From assembly GCA_034667465.1 (NCBI GenBank), contig JAXDJV010000007.1, positions 124,001 to 188,000 of the forward strand: DNA of 64,000 nt, in the 5' to 3' direction. The notes beneath the pieces are model-generated. The model had not been told where the DNA came from and made no database searches. It saw only the letters and a list, made by a program, of their open reading frames with translations. Below are positions 9,501 through 17,730 of this stretch, piece by piece; positions within the stretch are counted from its first letter, which is position 1; each line of letters begins with the position of its first letter. Source of the stretch: JAOBAU01 sp034667465 (GTDB lineage Bacteria; Acidobacteriota; Thermoanaerobaculia; Gp7-AA8). The position numbers and the translations under genes were made by a program.

Positions 9501-10318
9501 CGAACTGATTCCAGCAGCGGTGCAAACCGGCGTGGAGCAGTGTACTGCAGGGTGGATGTTCGTGCCGCAGGATCAGTGACACCGACCAGCGTACCGTTGG
9601 CGGCGTAACTGTATTCAACCGTGCGACCGGTGTTGTCGGTCACCGTTGCAATCCGGCCGCTTGCACCCCATGTTATGTCAAGTCGCCGTGTAGAGCCTGA
9701 CAGATCGGCAACAGAAAGCAACGCTCCATTTCCGTTGTACGCGTACTTCAATGCATTACCGAAATCATCCGTCATCGTGTCGAGCGTACCATCAGCATTG
9801 AAATGCATTACGCTGCGCGAGTACTGCAGGGTCAGATCCCAGGTTCCGTTGCCGTTAAGGGTGAGTTGATCCCTGCGACCGAGTGGAGTTATGTAGGATC
9901 CATTCGACGCTAGGAATGGCAATAGCTTGCCATCTGGCATGAGTATTTCGATCTCATGCTGAAATATGGAAGGTGAATAGAGGTACACCGCGTCGAAAAG
10001 CCGTGGAAGCAGGGTGGACGACCAGCCGATGCCCAGCGGACCGTCTATAAACCGGTTACTCTCGTAGTGCCGGCCAACCGTAAGAGGAAAGCCGTTCGTG
10101 GGGATTTGCAGATCTGTGAAGTCGTTCGCGTACACACCTGTTGCTATGTAACACGGTGACTTTGTACAACTGTTACACTTCGGACGGCACACCGAAGGTG
10201 GCGCATCCGGCGCCGCCGGCGACGGCGTCGCTTTAGGTACGGTACAGTAAGTCGCAGCATCGACCTGGAGAGCGAAGATCATCGCTCCGACAAAGGCTCC
10301 GATTATCTGGTAGCGCAT
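6545..10318 (-). CDS. Secreted Rhs/YD-repeat protein
   Basis: 1257 residues. A signal peptide (about 1-22) and a Cys-rich segment (CRPKCNSC...C) precede a DUF6531-like N-terminal domain (NGFPLTVGRHYESN, GPLGIGWSS). About 20 YD repeats follow (YDALGR/YDSKGR type) and then the Rhs core (YLFGPGMDEPLA, YQPWGE, YRSRVYNADTGRFLSEDS, ending DPYGL). The last ~145 residues are unrelated to the core, have several Cys and no toxin domain I recognise. Rhs proteins form a shell enclosing a C-terminal effector. Base composition is visibly less GC-rich than in neighbouring genes, suggesting transfer. RBS GGAGAA. Confidence 0.9.
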   Translation of the reverse strand: MRYQIIGAFVGAMIFALQVDAATYCTVPKATPSPAAPDAPPSVCRPKCNSCTKSPCYIATGVYANDFTDLQIPTNGFPLTVGRHYESNRFIDGPLGIGWSSTLLPRLFDAVYLYSPSIFQHEIEILMPDGKLLPFLASNGSYITPLGRRDQLTLNGNGTWDLTLQYSRSVMHFNADGTLDTMTDDFGNALKYAYNGNGALLSVADLSGSTRRLDITWGASGRIATVTDNTGRTVEYSYAANGTLVGVTDPAARTSTLQYTAPRRFAPLLESVRDPWNRTITALGWDSNDRLASYTDGDYSDSTARGAKFTYDYAPDATPPRTIKTALRGPHATTYHYNGANWLISNDVSQYDAEGRVVTTADAFAPVAYTYDTGGRVLTVTRGGPLSNYVRSTLTYDATWPNKVASITVTSDTFLPNDWPGTLFTYYGATDPAPGALRFVKQRQGDGTTIEIVEQFQYDSKGRMTMHAAGDQQFNYAYNAAGDLLTTTRASDGAVSSSTFDSLGRTLTSTDVMAATTTYTYDAVDRIESVTAPKPSANTPFTAIVSLTYDHFDSTTGLTFTFQTDANGNVTKMGYDELGHLVRSVDALEHVTTYRYEDNLLKDITDANGNVTSFSYDVFGQLSRTTFPDGAFETYSTHSSGEPLSRTDRRSVTTGYIYDILGRSTGETFSTGGGITYSYTGQKLMTVLDTTVTPAQSLTYAYDTRYRLLTETQGNRGRLTYTYEDDANPRPQSYTVGPSSGSGYAPTANLSYDTSGRLAQIDWSAAGTFVFAYNKRDQYTTVTFAAGVVRSYTYDLIGRLTNLANEHVTAGNLATFAYEYDWNWSANNATMIGQRTSVAVSGAATLAGITKYHYDGNYQLIGADYPSGTSEQWQYDAIGNRTKRSFSSGLYTDYLYYKNGTNPNNGQRLKYHGTGSDLLYDANGNQTGTSTAQNLYTWDAMNRFVSSGTAYDGLGRRVAMSLSTPTVFVYAGVNVVGERIAAAGISNDYLFGPGMDEPLAVSGGSGQVAKYYLADGLGSIVGVVNSSGGIAAQYAYQPWGETSGSELFGYTGRERMPLSGGTLWHYRSRVYNADTGRFLSEDSLQEFIHVIGGALYTYAGNSAVAFTDPYGLKCVDHIYPGIKNVYKTTRTSTAWQSGGAEALGPDTGLPGPIAPQAPSASRAPQASGGVGWPVVTEKCRWHRWFLLTDFWRRKVRVVTQCDCGPYCSEDCTPATYVDWYEEWGSDVASRRSQQAWTQGYMIFGLMHPCQRPEQEGY

Positions 10319-10343
10319 TCTTCTGTTCTCCGGCGCGTGGCGC

Positions 10344-12620
10344 CTAGTACTTGACCGTCATGAGCGGCCTTGCGGTCGCGGTGTTGCCGAAAGTGTCAGT
10401 GGCAACGATCACCACCTCGTACAATCCGGGCGCCACCAATTGGCCGCCGTCAGCCCGACCGTTCCATTGAACCGTCTGGCTGACTGCCGAGGATGCGGCA
10501 GTTACAAGCGATCGCAGCACTGTTCCCGACATCACACTGCGGAACTGCACCGAAAGCACAACTGAACGCCCCTGAAAAGTTTGGATCGGTATCGTGATGG
10601 TCAGTGGAGTACCGCCGGGATAGAAAATCGGTTTGTCGATGACGACGTTCGACAGTTGGGGCGCAGTGCCATACACGACGAGCACATTTGCAGGGAAGCT
10701 CGCAGTGCTTCGCAGAACAAGAACGCGCGGCATCGCAGCAACGAGCACGTTTTGCGTGCTCATCCCCCACCACGCCACTTCGTGCTCGCCCGCGGCCTCG
10801 AAGCCCGCGGAGATACAACCGCTGTCGCACTGGCCCGTGTCCTCTACGATGTTCGAAACCTTGACGACGACGTAATGCGGCAGGCCGCCGACGCAATTCG
10901 GCGGGTCATGAACGATATCTCCGACGCAGTAGTTGATCCGCAATGGCCTGTTGGCGTATGGGTCGAAAACGATCGACGGATCCGAGCACTCGACTCGCGC
11001 TCCGGCGTCGTTGCGACACTTTACGTATTGCTGCGCGACCGCGGCAAACGTACCGATGGCAATGTTCCCCTGATCCCACGTCACAGTGCCGATCGCGTCC
11101 GTGGCTGTCGCGGTGTATTTGTACGATCCGTCGGGCACGAGGACACCCTGATCGTTCGTGCCATTCCATGAATCCGAATACGTGCCCGAGACCCGCTGAG
11201 CGTTCACAAGCGTCCGGACAACCGTCCCGCTCAGCGTCGTGATTACCAGTGTCTGGGTTAGTGTGAATGGAACGATCGACGTGAAGACTGCGCTCTCGCC
11301 GCCAGCAGCGTTCAGCTGATGCGTAGCCAGCGAGGCCGAAAAATTCGCAATCACAGCGTCCACACTCGTCGACGTGGTGTTGCCGGCGAGGTCCGTCACC
11401 AGAAGCGTGAGCGTATAGGCGCCGTTCGCCAGCGGAACGCCGCTCGGAATGGTGTCCCAGTTCGCGAGCGTCGTTCCGGCGGCTGCGGCCGCAGAGCCTG
11501 AACCGAGCCCAATTCCCGGCTGACCGTTCTGCGATCGCGATACCGTCCAGGTCCCGAAGTGAGAATCGCTCGCAGAGCCCGTAATCGCAACGATGGAAGT
11601 TCCCGACTGGTGAACGTTGGAAAACTGCTGATTCGACGCTGGACTGCTGATCGTTGCAAGCGGTGCAGTAAGGTCGATGGTGGTAACGCCGGTCCAGAGA
11701 GGAGCCGCGATGCCATCAGCGTCGACAATCTCGATTGCATAATCGCCCTCGGGCTGGATTGAGCCAGCGGTGTTCCGGCCATCCCAGGCATATCCGACGT
11801 CGCCCATCCCGGACGCGCTCCGGACGATCGCGCCCACTGAATTCCGAACATTAACAATCCAGCGAAAGTCGGTCACGACCGAGTTCGGCAACCGGCTGAC
11901 CACTCCACTCACGCTCGTCGTGTCGTTATGCCCGTCGGCATTTGGGCTGAAGTAACGATTGGTGATCGATGCGCCGATACCGATATCCAAAGGAAATGCC
12001 TGTACCCGTTGGCGGAGCTGTTCGATATGCGCGCGTTTCATCCGGACGGTATTGCCCAGAGCCGGATCTTCGAACGGTGGCGCCGGGCTGATTCCCATTG
12101 CGGCAACCGAAGCAATCCACGCATTCCGCAGATCCTGCACATTTGCCGCATACAGGGGCGTGTTGCCGCCGATCGTCGAGTACGTCCAGGACGGCGAGGA
12201 GGCTCCAGCGACGGAAGCGATGGCACTCAAAGCAGTCCTCAATTCCGTGATGTGGCCAGCCTTGAATCGAGTCGTGCTGACGACGAGCGGAGAATCGGTG
12301 AACGTAAATGTCGTCGCGAACGCCTTGTTGCTCGACGGTCCCAGAGCGTTTCCCGATATATCAGACGGCGTGACCTGATATACGTATGCGACATTCGCCG
12401 GCGGCGAGAACTCCGTAAACCCCAGCTGGTTTGTGATCGCTGGCCATCCCGCACCACCGGGCGTGCGGTTCACGCGGTAGTAGTTCGTGCCAGCGTACGT
12501 CCAGTTCAGGTTGATGTAGGAACCGGGCACGTACACCGCCCGCAGCGCAGGTGCAGTCTGTGAGAATGCTGACGCGACAACGCAGCAGAGGAACAGAACT
12601 GCTACTCCCGCGCGCTTCAT
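10344..12620 (-). CDS. Secreted multidomain protein with FlgD-type Ig domains and HITELR motifs
   Basis: 758 residues with a signal peptide (1-20). After a fibronectin-like region come two related motifs, RFKAGHITELRTAL and RMKRAHIEQLRQRV, of a type I know from acidobacterial secreted proteins. Then there are three or more FlgD-like Ig units recognisable by WDGRNTAGS, WNGTNDQG and WNGRADGG followed by G.Y....ATD. A calcium-binding-like FSPNADGHNDT follows the HITELR block. Probably a cell-surface or extracellular structural protein. It overlaps the upstream gene by 4 nt and has a GGAGG site within that gene. Confidence 0.75.
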   Translation of the reverse strand: MKRAGVAVLFLCCVVASAFSQTAPALRAVYVPGSYINLNWTYAGTNYYRVNRTPGGAGWPAITNQLGFTEFSPPANVAYVYQVTPSDISGNALGPSSNKAFATTFTFTDSPLVVSTTRFKAGHITELRTALSAIASVAGASSPSWTYSTIGGNTPLYAANVQDLRNAWIASVAAMGISPAPPFEDPALGNTVRMKRAHIEQLRQRVQAFPLDIGIGASITNRYFSPNADGHNDTTSVSGVVSRLPNSVVTDFRWIVNVRNSVGAIVRSASGMGDVGYAWDGRNTAGSIQPEGDYAIEIVDADGIAAPLWTGVTTIDLTAPLATISSPASNQQFSNVHQSGTSIVAITGSASDSHFGTWTVSRSQNGQPGIGLGSGSAAAAAGTTLANWDTIPSGVPLANGAYTLTLLVTDLAGNTTSTSVDAVIANFSASLATHQLNAAGGESAVFTSIVPFTLTQTLVITTLSGTVVRTLVNAQRVSGTYSDSWNGTNDQGVLVPDGSYKYTATATDAIGTVTWDQGNIAIGTFAAVAQQYVKCRNDAGARVECSDPSIVFDPYANRPLRINYCVGDIVHDPPNCVGGLPHYVVVKVSNIVEDTGQCDSGCISAGFEAAGEHEVAWWGMSTQNVLVAAMPRVLVLRSTASFPANVLVVYGTAPQLSNVVIDKPIFYPGGTPLTITIPIQTFQGRSVVLSVQFRSVMSGTVLRSLVTAASSAVSQTVQWNGRADGGQLVAPGLYEVVIVATDTFGNTATARPLMTVKY

Positions 12621-13732
12621 CGAGACGCCTCCGCAGCCGCCGGGGCGGCAGTGATCTTAACGGTATTGGCGGCCACCGCGCCGTACGCGCTGCGCCAGTT
12701 AACCGTCACCAGGTGAACACCAGGGCGCAGGTTCCTGAGCGGAACAGCGACGCTCAATTTCGAACCAGACTCAGTCGTCCCGACGAGTTTCCCGTTCAGG
12801 AACGTGTAGATCACTCCGGGTTGCGCACGAAACACCTTCGCTGACGCACCGACGATCGCAAGATCCAGGTCGATGCGGTCATCAGACACTCGCCAGACAC
12901 GCTCGCTTGCAGACCAGTGCGCATTTTTCGGAGTTAGTCGCAACGAAGGAGAGACATCGTCGAGCGTTTGCAATCCGGCATGGTGCTCATGCGTCGAGAC
13001 GGGGAATGCAAACAACGAAGCGCCGGATCGTGAAAGGACCACATCGAGAAATGTTCGCTTCCGATTTCCAAACGTAATCACGGAGTTGGCGGGCAGGGGC
13101 GTTGTGGCGATTGCCGTAACGAAATCGGGAAGATCCGGGATGAAGATCGCGCCGCTCTCATCGCGCCCGTTCCAGTGTTCGGCAATGCTCCCGGCCCCGC
13201 GCGGTTCGCGATTGACGATGGTCTTCATAACCGGACCGTCCATCTCCTTTGTGCGCGCGTTTGGTGTTGCAGTACCGGCCTGTACATGCACTCGAGACGG
13301 CACCGCTAACTCGTACGAAAGCGTCCCTCCGTGGCGGTCGTAATACTTCGCCGTCACACTGGTCATCGGTTCAACGCGATTGGCAGGAAAGTACGAGTCC
13401 GATTCATGGCCGTTAGTCCAGTTGATCTTGAATGAATAAGCTTCGTCGGCGACAACAGATCCCGTGTTGTCTCGGCCATCCCACATGTATGACGCGGGAC
13501 CGCCTCGCACTGACTGTTGATCGGCGAGTTTGCGCACGACATACCCATCTCGATCCAAAATGAGGATCGTGGCGCGGCCCGGACGCGCAAAACTGGCGCG
13601 GAGAGTCACCGTGTCGCCCGCTGTTGGATTCATGGAAGAGCGATCGACTGCAACCATCCGAATATCGCGCGGAACGTGGGTTGCCGCCGCGATTCCAAAC
13701 AACGCAAAAAGACTCAAGGCCACTCGTCGCAT
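12617..13732 (-). CDS. Secreted protein with FlgD-like Ig domain
   Basis: 371 residues with an N-terminal signal peptide (hydrophobic to about residue 18). Two units carry the FlgD-Ig pattern (YMWDGRDNTGSVV..YSFKI and EHWNGRDESGAIF). The C-terminal third is beta-rich without a recognised family. It shares domain type with the next gene, with which it overlaps by 4 nt. RBS AAGGAGAG before the ATG at 13732. Function unknown; probably exported together with the downstream proteins. Confidence 0.7.
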   Translation of the reverse strand: MRRVALSLFALFGIAAATHVPRDIRMVAVDRSSMNPTAGDTVTLRASFARPGRATILILDRDGYVVRKLADQQSVRGGPASYMWDGRDNTGSVVADEAYSFKINWTNGHESDSYFPANRVEPMTSVTAKYYDRHGGTLSYELAVPSRVHVQAGTATPNARTKEMDGPVMKTIVNREPRGAGSIAEHWNGRDESGAIFIPDLPDFVTAIATTPLPANSVITFGNRKRTFLDVVLSRSGASLFAFPVSTHEHHAGLQTLDDVSPSLRLTPKNAHWSASERVWRVSDDRIDLDLAIVGASAKVFRAQPGVIYTFLNGKLVGTTESGSKLSVAVPLRNLRPGVHLVTVNWRSAYGAVAANTVKITAAPAAAEASR

Positions 13733-13773
13733 ACGCTCTCCTTTCCGCCTCGCGGAACCGGCGATGATGAGGC

Positions 13774-14988
13774 TTACTGGAGCGTGAGCAGAACGAGAAT
13801 CTCGCCTGTGCCTTTCGCGAGAGGCTCAAGCGCTTTTCCGATGATCGTGCCCGGACGGTGTATTTTCAGACCGCCAAGATCGACCGGCTCTGAGCGCATG
13901 GCTCGCCCATCTCCGGTTGATGTAACAAGGAGATCGCCGACAGCGATCGCGCCATTCGTAGCGTCCACCATCACACGAACACGGCCGGTCGTCGCAATCA
14001 GCACGCGATTTTTGCCGCGCTCGCCGAGCGCAAGGCCGGGCTTCGTCGAAACAACTCCGGCGACAGTGAGGTCATACGCCTTGTTCGCCGGCATGACTTC
14101 GTTTGACTGCGCGATATTGAGGACGACAACCGTCCCTGGTTCCATCGCGCGAGTGGCGGGAACCCACTCAGCGACATCCTGATACTTCGCATTGATGTTC
14201 CCGGTGACGTTGATGTCTCCGTTGACGTCCAATCGCGCAGAAGGGACCGTCGTACCGATGCCAACATTACCGGAAGCATCGACGCGAAGTCGCTCATTCG
14301 CAGCGCCCACCCCGCCCGTAAACACGCGGACAACCGTGCTCGCTGCAGATGTGGCGATGCTCAATCCGCCGGCACCGGTGGCAATCAGCGCACCACCCGC
14401 CGGCTGACGCGCCCCCGCCGCAGTGTACGTAGAGCTGAGCGCCTCCAAAGTCATGGCGGCACCCCCGGCTTCTGCCGTCTGCGCGACATACCGCGCACCG
14501 GCCGCCGCAGTTGCACCATTGTTACGAATATATGCTGTCGTCAGCGTGTTTTGATCGCGTTGAATATGCAGAATATCCGCCGGGGAAGACGTACCGATAC
14601 CGACATTCCCTGACGAGTTAATGCGAAGGCGTTCCGCGGTTCCATTGGTCGTACCGGTATGCAACGCGAGGCTGCTGTTGTAATTATTCGCCCCGACGAT
14701 CCCGACGAGATCGCTGTTGTAGGTGTCGTAACCGATCCAAATCCCCTGCTGCCCGTTCGCCGGACCGAACGCTGCTGTCTCGTATAGTGTGCCACCGACA
14801 CTGGCGCCGGCTTTTGCAACGAGAAAGGGAACGCCGTACGGCCACCACTCTCCGATGCTGGCGTTCCCGGACGATCTGACATTACCAAGGTTTGCATCGG
14901 TTCCGTTCAGCCATTGCGATTGGCCGGATGTGGTGAAAACGACGACGATTACCAAGGCAAGTCCGACCCGGGAAAGGAAACGATTCAT
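13774..14988 (-). CDS. Secreted tail-fibre/adhesin-like protein
   Basis: 404 residues with a signal peptide (about 1-24). The body contains the phage-tail/surface-fibre motif ERLRI.SSGNVGIGT twice (about residues 118-135 and 233-250), each followed by .P...L.I/V.G, then a segment resembling DVAEWVPATRAMEPGTVV and a C-terminal domain GDLLVTSTGDGRAMRS..GTIIGKALE. This pattern is shared by many bacterial surface proteins and phage fibres. RBS AGGAG before the ATG at 14988. First gene of the five-gene secreted operon ending in the Rhs pair. Confidence 0.7.
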   Translation of the reverse strand: MNRFLSRVGLALVIVVVFTTSGQSQWLNGTDANLGNVRSSGNASIGEWWPYGVPFLVAKAGASVGGTLYETAAFGPANGQQGIWIGYDTYNSDLVGIVGANNYNSSLALHTGTTNGTAERLRINSSGNVGIGTSSPADILHIQRDQNTLTTAYIRNNGATAAAGARYVAQTAEAGGAAMTLEALSSTYTAAGARQPAGGALIATGAGGLSIATSAASTVVRVFTGGVGAANERLRVDASGNVGIGTTVPSARLDVNGDINVTGNINAKYQDVAEWVPATRAMEPGTVVVLNIAQSNEVMPANKAYDLTVAGVVSTKPGLALGERGKNRVLIATTGRVRVMVDATNGAIAVGDLLVTSTGDGRAMRSEPVDLGGLKIHRPGTIIGKALEPLAKGTGEILVLLTLQ

Positions 14989-15428
14989 CGCGAATCTCCT
15001 CGTTGGCGGCTGGTTGGTGAACGGAGGCGGGAACTCACATACGGTTTCATGACTTCTGTGCAGATGTCAATTCACCGCACTGATCTATACGCCAGGACGC
15101 TCAATGTCGTCCAGGGTCACCATCCAGCAACAATCGTGCTGAGCCCCGGCGCTGCGACCCTGGTGCGTGGCTGAAGGCGAGTGGAATTCGGTTCCAGACG
15201 CAAAACATCAACAGTGAACGAGTTCAGAGTCGCGCGGTCGATCATGCCATCATCAGAAGAGCGCGCAAATGCAAGCGATCGCGAACTACGTAGTGACATC
15301 GGAGCGAGCCAGAGCTTCTTCCTCTCGCAATCAGGAAGCCATACGTCGCGCAGGAGTTCGAGCATTCGAGGCAAGGAAGCAAGACTCCTCCGCGCCCGCC
15401 TCGTTCCGCAATCTCGTAGACTTGCCCG
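14989..15428. other. Divergent intergenic region
   Basis: 440 bp between the secreted operon (minus) and the formyltransferase gene (plus). It must hold promoters for both directions. On the plus strand a TAGACT -10-like box (15417-15422) lies six bases before the ATG at 15429, so that mRNA would be leaderless. No gene or RNA structure was recognised in the rest. Confidence 0.45.
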
Positions 15429-16289
15429 ATGCCACGTCCGCGACTTGTCTTCCTCGGCGCCGGCGGTCCGTTCTCATGTCTTTGCCTCGAGCGCCTCATC
15501 GAAGTGGCCGATGTCGCGGCAGTCGTGATGCCGAAAGCACGAGGCCGCGGCCTGGGACGCGTCCTTCGAACTCTCCGTCAGCGATACGTGACGCGTGGGT
15601 TGCGCGCCATCGTCCGCCGTCATCGAATCCCGACTGTGATCTTTGGCGATGATCTGCGCCGCTTCAATGCCGACCTCCTCTGTACCGCGTCATTCCCACA
15701 CATCGTTCCCTCGGACTTGCGCGCGGCGGCGCGACTCGGTGCGATCAATGTGCACTCGTCGCTGTTACCGCGGCATCGCGGACCGGATCCGATCTTCTGG
15801 ACGTACTTTGACGACGATCGAGTCACCGGCGTGACGGTTCACTGGATGACCGATCGCGTCGACGACGGCGACGTGATCGTGCAGCGTCGCATCGATGTCG
15901 CGCGCGGTATTTCGGGACTCGATCTATACATGCAGCTGGCGAACGAAGCGGCTGAAGCAATGGCGAGTGCCGTCGCGGCAGTTGGCGATGGATCGGCCAA
16001 GCGAACGCCGCAGCCCGACGCCCCGGCAGATCCGCCGCCGTCGCAGATGACCTGGCGCATCGATTACGAAGAGTGGCCAGCCGAGCGTATCTGGCACTTT
16101 CTCCGCGGCTATTCGTTCCGCACCGGCGCGACGCTCGCGGATCGCGATGGGAACCTCCATCGAATCGGCATCGTGGAGCGGTACGAGTCGAAGACGCACG
16201 ATCAGCGACCGGGCACATTCACGATCGACCGAGCAGCCCTCACGATCTACTGTCGCGATGGCGTTGTGATCGCGCGCGCGGCCAGGTGA
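15429..16289 (+). CDS. Formyltransferase-fold protein (Fmt/ArnA-like)
   Basis: 286 residues. The hydrolase/formyltransferase core contains INVHSSLLPRHRGPDPIFW with the catalytic Asn and His and the SLLP loop, and DDGDVI with the conserved Asp, so the Asn-His-Asp set is intact. The C-terminal ~90 residues resemble the Fmt C-terminal barrel. The N-terminus is basic and less conserved than in true methionyl-tRNA formyltransferase, so it is more likely a sugar or metabolite formyltransferase; the substrate is unknown. No Shine-Dalgarno; the transcript appears leaderless. Confidence 0.75.
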   Translation: MPRPRLVFLGAGGPFSCLCLERLIEVADVAAVVMPKARGRGLGRVLRTLRQRYVTRGLRAIVRRHRIPTVIFGDDLRRFNADLLCTASFPHIVPSDLRAAARLGAINVHSSLLPRHRGPDPIFWTYFDDDRVTGVTVHWMTDRVDDGDVIVQRRIDVARGISGLDLYMQLANEAAEAMASAVAAVGDGSAKRTPQPDAPADPPPSQMTWRIDYEEWPAERIWHFLRGYSFRTGATLADRDGNLHRIGIVERYESKTHDQRPGTFTIDRAALTIYCRDGVVIARAAR

Positions 16290-16344
16290 CCTCTGTTATT
16301 CATCGCGGTTCTTCGCGGTAGAATCACACATCTTCCAATCTGAA

Positions 16345-17730
16345 ATGCGTGACCAGGTTTCAAACTCGACTACAGGCGCGATGCGCCTGCTGAACCGCCT
16401 GACCTTCGGGCCGCGGCCCGGCGACATCGGCCTCCTCCTCGATCGCGGCCCTTCCGAATTCCTCGAGCGGCAGTTCGCGCCGGAACCGGAACACGAAACA
16501 CTTGCGCGAAAACTGCGCACGCTGCCCGCCATCGACTACACGACGTCCGAGTACGTCCTCCGACACCAGCTGGACAATCAATCTTCGGCGACCGTCGAGT
16601 GTCCGCTCGAACAGCTGCGCTCAGCGAAACTGTTGCGCGCGGTCGAATCGAAGAACCAGCTTCGCGAAGTGCTCGTGGACTTCTGGTACAACCACTTCAA
16701 CGTCAACGCACGGGCATGGCGGCCGAGCGTTCCCGAGTACGAGCGCGAATCGATCCGGCCGTATGTCTTCGGTCGTTTCCGCGATCTGCTCACTGCTGTC
16801 GCGCAGTCGCCGGCGATGACGTTCGCGCTCGACACGTACATCAGCACCGCCAATCGAGTCGTCGGCGGAAAACTCGTACGCGGTCTCAATGAAAACTTCG
16901 GGCGAGAGTTGCTCGAGTTACACACCGTCGGCGTCTCGGCCGGATACACGCAGCACGACGTCACCGAGGCGTCGCGATGTTTCACCGGGTGGGACTTCGG
17001 CGGATGGCACGCACCGATCTATGGATTTCGTTTTGCGAGCGACCAGCACGATCGCGATTCCAAATCGATCTTCGGGTACAGCGTCAAATCGGGCGGGGGG
17101 CAGAACGACGGCGAGGAACTACTCGACTATCTCGCTGTTCACCCGGCGACTGCGCGCTTCATCTCGTGGCGGCTCGTGCAGCGTTTCGTCGCTGACGATC
17201 CGCCCGAGTCGCTCGTCGCGCGCTGCGCCACAACGTTCCTGAAGAGTGGCGGCGAAATCAGCCCGGTGCTGCGCACGATCTTCGACAGCGAGGAGTTCCG
17301 CGGCGCCACGCCGAAGCTGAAATCACCCTTTGAGTTTGTCGTCAGTTCCGTGCGTGCAGTCGATGGAGAGATCGTCGACGCCCGCCTCCTCGCCGAAGCG
17401 ATCGGCAAGATGGGAATGCCGCTCTACGACTGCATTCCGCCGACCGGCTATTCGAATCGCGGGAGCGACTGGCTGAATGTCTCCGGCCAACTCCATCGAT
17501 TCAACTTCGCAACGGCGCTCGCAGCGGGAAGCTTTCCCGGCGTCACGGTGCGCACGCAATCAGTGCCGCCCGCCGCCGTCGCGAAACGCTTTGCCGATGA
17601 AATACTCGGCGCTCCACTCAGACCATCGACCCTCACCGCCGTGTCGCGTGTCTCGGCCAACGGCGAGGTCCCGCCACAAACGAAAGCGCTGGCATTACTT
17701 CTCGCCAGCCCGGAGTTTCAGGTCCGATGA
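16345..17730 (+). CDS. DUF1800 family protein
   Basis: 461 residues. DUF1800 hallmarks: LLNRLTFGPRPGD near the N-terminus, LVDFWYNHFNV, NENFGRELLELHTVG, YTQHDVTEASRCFTGW, and FISWRLVQRFVADDPP. Function is unknown; DUF1800 proteins are nearly always encoded beside a DUF1501 protein, as here, with a 4-nt overlap. No signal peptide is obvious. A possible TAGAAT -10 box lies at 16319-16324. Confidence 0.9.
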   Translation: MRDQVSNSTTGAMRLLNRLTFGPRPGDIGLLLDRGPSEFLERQFAPEPEHETLARKLRTLPAIDYTTSEYVLRHQLDNQSSATVECPLEQLRSAKLLRAVESKNQLREVLVDFWYNHFNVNARAWRPSVPEYERESIRPYVFGRFRDLLTAVAQSPAMTFALDTYISTANRVVGGKLVRGLNENFGRELLELHTVGVSAGYTQHDVTEASRCFTGWDFGGWHAPIYGFRFASDQHDRDSKSIFGYSVKSGGGQNDGEELLDYLAVHPATARFISWRLVQRFVADDPPESLVARCATTFLKSGGEISPVLRTIFDSEEFRGATPKLKSPFEFVVSSVRAVDGEIVDARLLAEAIGKMGMPLYDCIPPTGYSNRGSDWLNVSGQLHRFNFATALAAGSFPGVTVRTQSVPPAAVAKRFADEILGAPLRPSTLTAVSRVSANGEVPPQTKALALLLASPEFQVR

